Origin: Methanosarcina sp.
GTDB lineage: Archaea > Halobacteriota > Methanosarcinia > Methanosarcinales > Methanosarcinaceae
Assembly (NCBI GenBank): GCA_024280975.1
Contig: JAMXLQ010000195.1
Span: 1-19,710 of the forward strand
DNA: 19,710 nt
Direction of reading: 5' to 3'
In this document: one piece after another, positions 1 to 7,120 of the stretch
Layout: the number at the start of each line of letters is the position of its first letter
Numbering within the stretch: position 1 is the stretch's first letter
The notes under the pieces: generated by a model
Database searches by the model: none
Told to the model about the DNA's origin: nothing
What the model saw: only the letters and a program-made list of their open reading frames with translations
Translations under genes and position numbers: made by a program

Positions 1-194
1 TTTGCGCCTGATAAAATCAATAAATTGAATGACATCAGGTTAATTCGATCCGATTAATGTTCGATTAATATTTGGTCACTAGCAGTGTGCCGGACAACTA
101 ATTAAGACTTGCCAAACAGACTGCCGAGAACAATAAAAATACATAAAGACATCAAAAAACGATTGATAAGACTGCATTAAAAAGGAGAATCCAA

Positions 195-743
195 ATGAAG
201 GAAATCAGAATACACGGTCGAGGAGGCCAGGGTTCTGTTACCGCGGCTGAAATGCTTTCAGTTGCAGCTTTTGAAGATGGAAAGTTCAGCCAGGCCTTCC
301 CCGCTTTTGGGGTAGAACGTAGAGGTGCCCCAGTGCAGGCATTTACGAGGATTAGCAATAGTCCTATCAGGCTTCGAAGCCAGATTTACACTCCGGATTA
401 TGTTATTGTCCAGGATGCTACTCTGCTTGAAACTGTTGACGTTGCAAGTGGAATAAAAGACGACGGGATAATTATTGTTAATACAACCGAAAAGCCGGAA
501 AGCCTGACACTCAATACAAAAGCCAAGGTCATGACCGTGGACGCTACGAAGGTGGCAATGGACATTATAGGAGTTCCAATTGTAAACACCGTCCTTCTTG
601 GTGCTTTTGCGGGTGCAACCGGAGAAATAAATGTTGAGTCAATCCAGCATGCAATAAAGGCTCGTTTCCCAGGAAAAGTCGGAGAAAAGAATGCAAATGC
701 AATCCAGAAGGCCTACAAGCTTATCAAGGGGGAAGAAGCGTGA
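195..743 (+). CDS. porC: Pyruvate:ferredoxin oxidoreductase, gamma subunit
   Basis: Gamma subunit of the four-subunit archaeal enzyme that interconverts pyruvate + CoA with acetyl-CoA + CO2 and passes electrons to ferredoxin in the cytoplasm. The 182-residue protein has the usual family length. It starts with the glycine-rich IHGRGGQGSVTAAEML segment (about residues 6-21) and has FGVERRGAPVQAF at about 38-50, both hallmarks of the 2-oxoacid oxidoreductase gamma domain. The ATG at 195 is preceded by GGAGA at 184-188, a good ribosome binding site. It is the first gene of porCDAB. Its TGA stop overlaps the GTG start of porD by 4 nt, implying translational coupling. The upstream 194 nt are AT-rich and carry no other gene; I could not place a TATA box with confidence. 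Family assignment is very secure; substrate (pyruvate rather than another 2-oxoacid) is inferred from all four subunits. Confidence 0.95.
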   Translation: MKEIRIHGRGGQGSVTAAEMLSVAAFEDGKFSQAFPAFGVERRGAPVQAFTRISNSPIRLRSQIYTPDYVIVQDATLLETVDVASGIKDDGIIIVNTTEKPESLTLNTKAKVMTVDATKVAMDIIGVPIVNTVLLGAFAGATGEINVESIQHAIKARFPGKVGEKNANAIQKAYKLIKGEEA

Positions 744-1024
744 GTAACGGATCTGAAGAAGGTTTAAACATTTCACGCTGCAGAGTCTGTAAACCTGGTT
801 CTACCCTTAAAAACAAAACCGGAGGCTGGAGAAACTTCCGTCCTGTTTATATTTACGAAAAGTGTACTAAGTGCGGAATCTGCGAAATTGTCTGCCCTGA
901 TATGTCTGTCAAACCCAGGGAAGATGGCTTTTTTGAATACGATTATGATTACTGCAAAGGTTGCGGAATCTGTGCAAATGAGTGCCCTGCAGATGCAATT
1001 GAAATGATTCTGGAGGAGAAATAA
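740..1024 (+). CDS. porD: Pyruvate:ferredoxin oxidoreductase, delta (ferredoxin-like) subunit
   Basis: Small electron-transfer subunit, 94 residues, with two [4Fe-4S] ferredoxin motifs: C42-x2-C45-x2-C48-x3-C52-P and C72-x2-C75-x2-C78-x3-C82-P. It relays electrons from the catalytic beta subunit to external ferredoxin. Two further cysteines (C14, C17) lie in a CRVC motif near the N-terminus, outside the two clusters. The start is GTG at 740, chosen because it overlaps the porC stop as GTGA and keeps the full N-terminal domain. The TAA stop ends at 1024, and its final A is the first base of the porA ATG. The overlaps point to one polycistronic message with coupled translation. Confidence 0.95.
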   Translation: MSNGSEEGLNISRCRVCKPGSTLKNKTGGWRNFRPVYIYEKCTKCGICEIVCPDMSVKPREDGFFEYDYDYCKGCGICANECPADAIEMILEEK

Positions 1025-2232
1025 TGATTAACCCAGCTCACAAGAAGAAAATGGTAGTTGTGGAAGGTTCCTATGCTGTGGCCCATTCTGCAAAGGTCTG
1101 CCGCCCAAACGTTATTTCAGCCTACCCGATTACTCCCCAGACACATATTGTTGAAGATCTGTCCCAGTTCATAGCAGACGGGGAAATCCCTAACTGTGAG
1201 TATATTAATGTGGAAGCGGAGTTCTCGGCAATTTCTGCCCTCATAGGAGCATCAGCGGTAGGTGCAAGGACCTATTCAGCCACAACTTCTCAGGGACTTC
1301 TGCTCATGCATGAAGCACTTTTTAACACTTCAGGTATGAGACTTCCGGTTATAATGACAGTGGCAAATCGAGCAGTTAGCGCTCCAATCAATATCTGGAA
1401 TGACCATCAGGACGCAATTGCGCAGAGGGATACAGGCTGGATGCAGCTCTATGTAGAAGATGTTCAAGAAGCATCTGATACCTTGCCCCAGCTCTATAAG
1501 ATTGCAGAAGACAATGAGATCATGATTCCAGGTATGGTCTGCATGGATGGTTTTATCCTGTCTCATGTCTACGAGCCTGTTGTCCTGCTCGAACAAGACC
1601 TGACAGACGAGTTCCTTCCGCCTTTCCAGCCCGAAGACATTCTTGATCCTGAAGACCCCAAGACCTTCGGAGCCTTTGCAGCCCCGGATACTTACGAGGA
1701 GTTCAGGTATCTTCATGAACAGGCAATGCAGAAGGCTCTGCCAAAAATTGAAGCTGTAGCAAAGGAGTTTGAGGAAATCTTTGGCAGATACCACGGAGGA
1801 CTTATTGACGGATATATGCTTGACGATGCAGAAATTATTGTCATGTCTATGGGCTCTATTCTTGGAACTGTTAAGGATGTTGTTGATGAGTACAGGGCAA
1901 GAGGAGAAAAGATCGGGGTCTTAAAAGTCAGATCCTTTAGACCTTTCCCAAAAGAGCAGATTAGAGAAGCCATTAAGAATGCTCACGCAGTTGTTGTGCT
2001 TGACAAAAATATTTCCATAGGTACAAACGAAGGGGCTCTCTTTACCGAAACTAAGTCCTGCCTCTATAACAGTAAAGTACGTGTACCAGTTGTAGGTTAT
2101 ACTGTTGGGCATGGAGGCCGTGACATTCGCGTTGAAAGCATTGAGAAAATCATCGAAGAAACCAAGAAAGTTGCAAAGTCCGGAATTGAAGTTGAAAGCC
2201 AGTTCCTGGATCTCAAGGAGGAATTGCTGTGA
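1024..2232 (+). CDS. porA: Pyruvate:ferredoxin oxidoreductase, alpha subunit
   Basis: Alpha subunit (402 residues), carrying the pyrimidine-binding and transketolase-C-like domains of the thiamine diphosphate enzyme. Near the N-terminus it has EGSYAVAHSAKVCRPNVISA followed by YPITPQTHIVEDL (about 14-46). YINVEAEFSAISALIGASAVGA then TYSATTSQGLLLM (about 60-100) is the conserved region that carries the active-site glutamate and the substrate-side TSQG loop. The C-terminal half has SMGS and the DKNISIG-type segment seen in PorA. A GGAGGAGAA-like site just before the ATG at 1024 lies inside the end of porD. The stop overlaps the GTG of porB by 4 nt. Length and domain order are normal and nothing is missing. 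Confidence 0.95.
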   Translation: MINPAHKKKMVVVEGSYAVAHSAKVCRPNVISAYPITPQTHIVEDLSQFIADGEIPNCEYINVEAEFSAISALIGASAVGARTYSATTSQGLLLMHEALFNTSGMRLPVIMTVANRAVSAPINIWNDHQDAIAQRDTGWMQLYVEDVQEASDTLPQLYKIAEDNEIMIPGMVCMDGFILSHVYEPVVLLEQDLTDEFLPPFQPEDILDPEDPKTFGAFAAPDTYEEFRYLHEQAMQKALPKIEAVAKEFEEIFGRYHGGLIDGYMLDDAEIIVMSMGSILGTVKDVVDEYRARGEKIGVLKVRSFRPFPKEQIREAIKNAHAVVVLDKNISIGTNEGALFTETKSCLYNSKVRVPVVGYTVGHGGRDIRVESIEKIIEETKKVAKSGIEVESQFLDLKEELL

Positions 2233-3119
2233 GCAAAACCGCACCAAAAACATATATCAGCTCTGGACACAGCGGCTGTGCAGGCTGTTGTGATGCATTT
2301 GCTGCAAAATTCACACTTATGGGTGCAGGCCCAAATACAATTATAGTTAACCCAACAGGCTGCCTTGAGGTAATGTCCACGCCTTTCCCAAATTCTTCCT
2401 GGCAGGTTCCGTGGATCCACTCCCTCTTTGAAAATGCGGGCGCAGTCGCCTCTGGTGTAGAAGCTGGCTTAAAAGCCCTTGGCAAAAAGAACGACACCAA
2501 GATTATAACAATCGGTGGCGACGGTTCGACTATGGACATCGGAATTGGTGCCATTTCGGGTGCTTTTGAGCGTGGGCATGATTTTACCTATGTCTGTATG
2601 GATAATGAAGCCTATATGAACACCGGAATTCAGCGCAGCAGTGCGACTCCTTTCGATGCTAGTACTACAACCAGTCCAGCCGGGAAAGTTTCCTTTGGAA
2701 ATCCGTTCCCCAAAAAAAATATGCCTGCCATTATAGCAGCCCATGGTTCTCCGTATGTGGCTACAACCTCTATAGGTTTTCCAAGAGACATGATGCGAAA
2801 GGTCAAGAAAGCAACTGAAATTGTGGGCCCGACATATATTCATGCCCATGCTCCCTGTACAACAGGCTGGGGTTTTGACACTTCCAAGACTTTGGAAATC
2901 GCCAAGCTCGCAGTTGAAACCTGCCTCTGGCCCATGTATGAGATGGAAAACGGGGAAATCACCCAGGTCAGAAAGGTTAAGGACCCCAAGCCAGTAGAGG
3001 AATACCTTAGGACCCAGAAAAGATTCAAACACCTCTTCACCATGAAAGGCGGGGAAGAAGAAATCAAGAAAATCCAGGCTACTGCAGACTGGAATATAAA
3101 ACACTTCGGACTTCAGTAA
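2229..3119 (+). CDS. porB: Pyruvate:ferredoxin oxidoreductase, beta subunit (ThDP-binding)
   Basis: Catalytic beta subunit (296 residues) that binds the thiamine diphosphate phosphates and one proximal [4Fe-4S] cluster. Candidate cluster ligands are C17 and C20 (GHSGCAGCC), C45 (NPTGCLEV) and C210 (HAPCTTGWG). The ThDP/Mg motif is visible as GGDGSTMDIGIGAISGAFER (about 97-116) and DNEAYMNTGIQRS (about 125-137). The start is GTG at 2229, overlapping the porA stop as GTGA and preceded by AAGGAGGAA at 2216-2224, a strong ribosome binding site. It is the last gene of porCDAB. A hairpin overlapping its stop codon and a T-tract follow. In Methanosarcina this enzyme both consumes pyruvate and makes it from acetyl-CoA for biosynthesis; that role is family knowledge. 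Confidence 0.95.
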   Translation: MSKTAPKTYISSGHSGCAGCCDAFAAKFTLMGAGPNTIIVNPTGCLEVMSTPFPNSSWQVPWIHSLFENAGAVASGVEAGLKALGKKNDTKIITIGGDGSTMDIGIGAISGAFERGHDFTYVCMDNEAYMNTGIQRSSATPFDASTTTSPAGKVSFGNPFPKKNMPAIIAAHGSPYVATTSIGFPRDMMRKVKKATEIVGPTYIHAHAPCTTGWGFDTSKTLEIAKLAVETCLWPMYEMENGEITQVRKVKDPKPVEEYLRTQKRFKHLFTMKGGEEEIKKIQATADWNIKHFGLQ

Positions 3120-3160
3120 AAAGCTGAAGTTCTACTTTTTTAATTTTATTTTTGATTTTT
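3110..3160 (+). terminator. Probable terminator of the por operon
   Basis: A perfect 7-bp inverted repeat, ACTTCAG (3110-3116) and CTGAAGT (3124-3130), has a 7-nt loop and spans the porB stop codon. It is followed by TCTACTTTTTT and a further T-rich run to about 3160. T-tracts with or without a hairpin terminate archaeal transcription. No gene follows on this strand until a pseudogene remnant, which fits an operon end. Confidence 0.55.
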
Positions 3161-3185
3161 CTCTTTTGATCTAATTTTTGCTTTC

Positions 3186-3771
3186 TTGATGTTGAAGTTC
3201 GTTTTAGATCTGATGCTAACTCTTGTGCCCAGACAAACGAAATTCTGGGAACCCAAATTGATGTTTCTCGACGATTTACATCGTTTTGTAGAGCAGCAAA
3301 GTTTTGAATATTTGTTTGAAGTCTGCCGGAAAAACGAAATCAACCTTGTAGCAACGTGCCGCTCTGAGATAGAATACAACAAAACATAGAAAAGAATGCT
3401 GGACAAAAATCTCGATTTAGAGACCAGAATTTTTGATCAAATTATTGAAATAAACGAAATTTCGGAACAGCAGGGAAAAGAAATAGCAGAAAATGTTGAC
3501 TGGCATTGGAATAAAGTCTGATTCAATAAGACTGTAGGCTCAATTTTCATGCCTCTAGCTGAGATGAATAAAAGATTTAGAGAATGCACTTCTGAAGAAA
3601 AGTCTGTTATAAGAGCTGTCAAAAAACTTTATAATTGTGGAGTTTATGAAGAAGACCGCATTTTTCAACTGGATCAAACCGAGCATATGAAATTGGCTCT
3701 GTAAAATTACAGAAAGCGAGATACATGAAAATCGTGATTAGAGCATATCAAAATGCTCTGAAATATTCACA
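3186..3771 (+). pseudogene. Decayed STAND-type NTPase/TPR protein fragment
   Basis: One reading frame from 3186 to 3704 gives continuous protein-like sequence broken by two in-frame stops (TAG 3387-3389, TGA 3519-3521). Before the first stop is a Walker B-like segment, LMFLDDLHRFVEQQSFEYLF, followed by NLVATCRSEIEYNK, the sensor-like strand typical of STAND/AAA NTPases. After it comes LETRIFDQIIEINEISEQQG, then GSIFMPLAEMNKRFRECTS and EEKSVIRAVKKLYNCGVYEE. About 20 nt further on, in a shifted frame, IRAYQNALKYSQ (3737-3772) resembles a TPR helix. No Walker A region is left, so the 5' part is gone. This looks like the remains of a large NTPase-TPR signalling or defence-like protein. The exact family is inferred from motif resemblance only. 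Confidence 0.6.
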
Positions 3772-4368
3772 GAAGATTCATATCATTTTATGACAAAATG
3801 ATTGCACAACATCAATAAGTTAATTGATTTCTGCAAAATGAATGAAATCAAACTATGAGACTTTATTGAAAAACCAAAATAAAAAAGACTTAGATACTGA
3901 ATAATACAGGCATCTGTTTTTAAATGCCGTTTTTTAGTACCGTTTTTCAAGAATCCGTTTTTAACTGCCACTTTTAAAAATACCGTTTTTCGAAGACCGT
4001 TTTTAAAGCTTTCGTTTTTCGCATGCCGTTTTTTATATACGTTTTTTAAGGACACCGTTTTTCACAGATGCCTTGCAATTCAGATAGCTTTTAATTATAT
4101 AAAACTAAGGATGTACTGAAAAACAAATATAAATTCTTAGAAGTACTGAAAAATATAGAATGAGTTGAAGTGTAAAATGAGGAAGAAACTTTCTTTTTGC
4201 ATGTGATTAAATTTAGGCCTGAAAGCAGCCTTAATTCTTAAAATTATTATTTATTAAAGTTTTTAGACTTATCAGAACAATCTGGATCAGAATAGATAAG
4301 AGTAAAAATCTAGAGTTAAACTTTGACGAAAAAAGAAACTTATAGAAAAAAAGTAAGTTACTAAGCGA
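3705..4368. other. AT-rich intergenic region without a gene
   Basis: This stretch lies between the NTPase remnant and the orphan gene at 4369-4824. It holds the tail of the remnant, the CCGTTTTT repeat array (separate entry), and two copies of GTACTGAAAAA starting at 4113 and 4143, exactly 30 nt apart. Otherwise I see nothing coding. The minus-strand open frame across 3783-4055 reads through the repeats and has no recognisable domain. Confidence 0.6.
3914..4062. repeat. Degenerate ~14-nt CCGTTTTT tandem array
   Basis: CTGTTTTT or C(C)GTTTTT cores begin near 3914, 3927, 3940, 3955, 3983, 3997, 4012, 4026, 4039 and 4055, with a degraded copy (CCACTTTTA) near 3968. The spacing is 13-15 nt throughout, giving about eleven units. 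Each core is followed by 5-8 variable bases. The 14-nt period does not keep a reading frame, so the array is unlikely to be coding. Units are too short for CRISPR repeats. Confidence 0.75.
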
Positions 4369-4824
4369 TCACAGATCAACTAACGGTAACTGCCTTCTAA
4401 GATCAGGCAAATATCCTTCTCTGTGCAGGGCTATTTTGTAATCACTTATTGCTCTGCACAATTTATTAGTATATTTTATACAGTCAGTACCAACGTTCCC
4501 CTTGAACAGCACCTTTTCGGTTTTCTCAACAAATTCGGGGTAGGTGAATAACAGCTCTTCTTTGGTGTGCAGGAACAGAGCTGTAAAGTCCCTGTGAATA
4601 CCCATGCTTCTTTTAAGCAATTCAACGTTCAGGTGGTCTTCAGATAGATAGGAGTTAAATTTTACAAAGGTGTGAAAATCTGCGATATTCTGATTTAAGG
4701 AGTTCAGAATTGAGTATAGAACGTTATCAGTTTCCGGAAGGGGGATATCCGGAAGATCTAGGTACTCTCCATCAAAAGCTTCATTTTCTTTTATATCTTG
4801 ATCCCGGGTTGTATCATGGTCCAT
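4369..4824 (-). CDS. Hypothetical protein, acidic N-terminus, helical
   Basis: I do not recognise this protein. The preferred start is the ATG at 4824-4822 (MDHDTTRDQDIKENEAFDGE), because AGGTGAT sits five bases upstream and matches the archaeal anti-Shine-Dalgarno. A GTG at 4881 would add 19 residues but has no comparable site and overlaps a hairpin. From the ATG the product is 151 residues. It has an Asp/Glu-rich first 30 residues (LDLPDIPLPETDN) and then a soluble, probably all-helical body with two cysteines (GTDCIKYTNKLCRAISDYK) and a basic C-terminus. No membrane segment, signal peptide or enzyme motif is visible. It stands alone between a repeat-rich region and the structured 4870-5100 stretch. 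The good ribosome binding site and protein-like composition support a real gene. Confidence 0.65.
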   Translation of the reverse strand: MDHDTTRDQDIKENEAFDGEYLDLPDIPLPETDNVLYSILNSLNQNIADFHTFVKFNSYLSEDHLNVELLKRSMGIHRDFTALFLHTKEELLFTYPEFVEKTEKVLFKGNVGTDCIKYTNKLCRAISDYKIALHREGYLPDLRRQLPLVDL

Positions 4825-4871
4825 TTTATCACCTGGTCTGACATATTGCTTTAGTAAACAATTTGGTGGTT

Positions 4872-5100
4872 CCCGTTTCACATAACGGGTTCAATTACTT
4901 GCTTTGAGGTGGCTTTAGATACACTTACTGGATTTGCTTAGGGTGGCTCCAAATAAAATCCATCGTGTTTAATTTGCCGGCGTATCCATCGCTTCCCCAC
5001 TCGAAGCGGTTGTACGCACACGGGTTAGATGCTTCAGATTCCGTTTTTTACGAACCTTGCCTGAGAGGTTTAGTCCTGGAGTTCCATAAAATGAAATCAA
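4872..5100. other. Structured non-coding stretch, possible element end or RNA
   Basis: Several elements crowd here. There is an inverted repeat CCCGTT-TCACAT-AACGGG (4872-4889). There is an imperfect direct repeat, TTGCTTTGAGGTGGCT (4899) and TTGCTTAGGGTGGCT (4935). There is a G+C-rich island from about 4976 to 5040 containing the hairpin CGCTTC-CCCACTC-GAAGCG. AACCTTGCCTGAGAGGTT (about 5053-5070) can also fold with a 5-bp stem. Base composition is clearly unlike the flanks. Neither strand gives a convincing gene. Read on the minus strand, 5037 to 4927 gives a short frame beginning after KTESEASNPC. It could be the worn end of an insertion sequence or a structured RNA; I cannot tell which. 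Confidence 0.4.
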
Positions 5101-5251
5101 TTAAACATTTAGGCTCTTGCATCTCACTATATATAAAATTATGTCTTAATAAAACAGAATAAATATAATTACAACAGAATCATTATTCGATCCCGTAACG
5201 ATCCTGTAAAAAAATGTTGAATAGCTATATAAATAGACGCGAAATGAGTTC

Positions 5252-5342
5252 TAAATAAATACTGGATAAATTCTGGATAGTAAGTCTTGAATAAGTCCTA
5301 AATAAGTCCTGAGTAAGTCTCGAATAGATCCTGAATATGAAT
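5252..5342. repeat. 11-nt degenerate tandem array
   Basis: About eight units of a YRRATAARTCC-like 11-mer follow one another, for example TGAATAAGTCC (5288), TAAATAAGTCC (5299), TGAGTAAGTCT (5310) and CGAATAGATCC (5321). One unit (5274-5287) carries a 3-nt insertion. It lies just beyond the 3' end of the metal ABC operon. The surrounding 4882-5379 interval has no supported gene. Confidence 0.75.
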
Positions 5343-5371
5343 ATCGTTTAAAGCCTATTAATAGATAGAGT

Positions 5372-5394
5372 TCAGGAGTTTAAGAAACTCCTGA
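5372..5394 (-). terminator. Hairpin at the 3' end of the metal ABC operon
   Basis: A perfect 10-bp inverted repeat, TCAGGAGTTT and AAACTCCTGA, is separated by a 3-nt loop (AAG) and overlaps the stop codon of the permease gene. On the minus strand it is not followed by a strong T-tract, so it may act as an mRNA 3' stabiliser rather than a classic terminator. Confidence 0.5.
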
Positions 5395-6207
5395 GATTTT
5401 TCTATGCTCAAGTATTTCCATCCCAAAGGCCGCAAGTCCATATACAAGGCTTAATACTAGAATAATCGTCGCACCGGATGGGACATCCAGAGCATATGAA
5501 AGACCTATTCCAGTGACACTGATCACAGTTCCGAAGGCTATCGAAATCAGCATCATCCGCTTCAGGTTATGAGTAAATTTGCGACTCAGGGAAGCAGGAA
5601 TAGTAAGAAGGGCGATTACAAGGATAATACCCACGACCTTAATAAGAACCACAATTGTCAGAGCAATAATACAGAGCAGGAAAAGATAAAGCTTCTCTGT
5701 AGGAAGGCCCTGCACTGTTGTGAATTCTTCGTCAAAACAAAGGGCGAGAAACTCCTTATAAAATAAGTAAACTGCACCTAATATCAATATATCAAGAATC
5801 AGCATAAGGTAAAGGTCAAAGCGAGGAACTGTTAGAATATTTCCAAATAAATAGGTCATAAGATCAGGGGCATATCCAGGGGTCAAGTAGACAAAGATTA
5901 CCCCAAGTGCCATTCCAAGAGACCAGAGTATGCCTATAGCACTGTCTTCCGGAATTTTAGACTTCTTGCTAACGGTTCCCATGACAAGAGCTGAAATCAG
6001 GCTGAAAGGAAGAACGCCGAGCATAGGATTAATTCCGAGGTAATAACCCAACCCAACACCTCCAAAGGAAGCATGGGCTATCCCGCCGCTTATAAATACT
6101 ATTTTTTTAACGACAACATAGACCCCTATAATCCCACAGGCCACGCTTGCAAGAATCGCAGCTGCAAGGGCATTCTGGATAAAGCTGTATTGCAGAAAAT
6201 CAAACAT
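5380..6207 (-). CDS. Zn/Mn-type ABC transporter permease (ABC-3 family)
   Basis: Integral membrane permease, 275 residues, the normal length for ZnuB/MntB/TroC-type proteins, forming the channel of a divalent-metal importer. It opens with FLQYSFIQNALAAAILASVA and then CGIIGVYVVVKKIVFISGGI, followed by AHASFGGVGLGYYLG, the conserved start of this family. About seven to nine hydrophobic segments are visible, including LYLFLLCIIALTIVVLIKVV and VVSV-like helices near the C-terminus. The ATG at 6207 has GGAG twelve bases upstream. It is the last gene of the cassette, 39 nt downstream of the ATPase gene. It is family-equivalent to znuB or mntB; I do not assign a symbol because the metal is not settled. 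Confidence 0.9.
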   Translation of the reverse strand: MFDFLQYSFIQNALAAAILASVACGIIGVYVVVKKIVFISGGIAHASFGGVGLGYYLGINPMLGVLPFSLISALVMGTVSKKSKIPEDSAIGILWSLGMALGVIFVYLTPGYAPDLMTYLFGNILTVPRFDLYLMLILDILILGAVYLFYKEFLALCFDEEFTTVQGLPTEKLYLFLLCIIALTIVVLIKVVGIILVIALLTIPASLSRKFTHNLKRMMLISIAFGTVISVTGIGLSYALDVPSGATIILVLSLVYGLAAFGMEILEHRKISGVS

Positions 6208-6246
6208 TCTTATTTCTCCATCGTTTTTTCGAACTAATTTTGAGCT

Positions 6247-7011
6247 TCAGGAATTTCCTTTATGGTTTTCCAGAACCCTGTGAGGTATTCCATGGGCAAT
6301 CAATTCGACAGGACATTGGTAAGTAGCCTCCAGATCCTCAACAGGGATTTCTCTGGAATCATGGTAATGGAGATTGCGGTTTAAACAGGCTATTTTATCG
6401 ACATAAACAGAAACCGCACTGAGATCGTGAGTAACCATGATAACTGCCATTTCCTGCTTGAGCTTGTTCAGGAGGCGATAGAGTTCATCCTGCATATGCG
6501 GATCAAGCCCAGAATTAGGTTCGTCCAGAAGCAGAAGTTTGGGGTTTGTGGCGAGAGCCCGTGCAATAAAAACCCTTTGCCGCTGTCCGCCCGAAAGCTG
6601 CCCAATCTGCCGATTCCTGTACTGGAACATTTCTACGGTTTTAAGGGCTTCTTCGGCAGCCTTTTTATCTTCTTCTCTGTACTTTTTCAGAAAACCCGTA
6701 TGACTCATCCTGCCTGTGAGCACTACTTCCCAAACACTAATAGGAAAGTCAAAATCAAAACCTCTGTATTGGGGAACATAGCCTACAAGCTCTCTGCTCT
6801 TTTCGGGTGGTTTCCCAAAGAGTTCTACACTGCCTCTGTAAGGTTTCAAAAGCCCAAGGAGCACTTTGAGAAATGTGGTCTTTCCTCCACCATTAGGTCC
6901 GATAATCCCAAGCAGTCCACTAGGTTCTTTTAATTCTAGATTTATTGCCTCAAGAATTGTCTGGGTCCCGTAACGAACCCAGACATCCTTCAGTTCTATA
7001 ACCTTCTCCAT
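6247..7011 (-). CDS. Zn/Mn-type ABC transporter ATP-binding protein
   Basis: Cytoplasmic ATPase of the metal importer, 254 residues. Walker A is GPNGGGKTT (38-46), the signature is LSGGQ (139-143), Walker B is LLLLDEP (about 159-165) and the switch histidine is H195 in VTHD. The Q-loop glutamine is in YVPQYRGFDFDFPISVWEVV, the form typical of the ZnuC/MntB/TroB subgroup. The C-terminal extension has several histidines (LHYHDSREIP, IAHGIPHRV) that could relate to metal handling, although this is speculative. The ATG at 7011 has AAGGGAAG just upstream. It lies between the binding-protein gene (109 nt upstream) and the permease gene. Confidence 0.93.
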   Translation of the reverse strand: MEKVIELKDVWVRYGTQTILEAINLELKEPSGLLGIIGPNGGGKTTFLKVLLGLLKPYRGSVELFGKPPEKSRELVGYVPQYRGFDFDFPISVWEVVLTGRMSHTGFLKKYREEDKKAAEEALKTVEMFQYRNRQIGQLSGGQRQRVFIARALATNPKLLLLDEPNSGLDPHMQDELYRLLNKLKQEMAVIMVTHDLSAVSVYVDKIACLNRNLHYHDSREIPVEDLEATYQCPVELIAHGIPHRVLENHKGNS

Positions 7012-7071
7012 TGTCTTCCCTTCAGAACATCGTTTTTATTTACAGGATTACGATCTTTTGATGTTTAGATA

Positions 7072-7110
7072 CAAGACTCGAATACTGACTTATCAAGACT
7101 CGAATGCTAA
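7072..7110. repeat. 22-nt tandem duplication inside the metal operon
   Basis: CAAGACTCGAATACT (7072) is repeated as CAAGACTCGAATGCT (7094), exactly 22 nt apart and differing at one base. Both lie in the 109-nt gap between the binding-protein and ATPase genes. Confidence 0.7.
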
Positions 7111-7120
7111 TTTACTGACT

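Noticed and set aside
1330..1794. Minus-strand 154-codon frame inside porA
   Set aside because: Shadow of porA, with no domain and cysteine-rich composition typical of antisense translation.
3783..4055. Minus-strand 90-codon frame rich in KNG and KKRH
   Set aside because: It is the translation of the CCGTTTTT array; the 14-nt period shifts frame and there is no ribosome binding site or domain.
4965..5162. Plus-strand 65-codon frame containing LPHSKRLYAHGLDASDSV
   Set aside because: It looks like a translation of the structured G+C-rich island, without a ribosome binding site; I treat the DNA itself as the feature.
3914..5342. Possible CRISPR array
   Set aside because: Repeat units are 8-11 nt and degenerate, with no 25-40 nt spacers and no cas genes.
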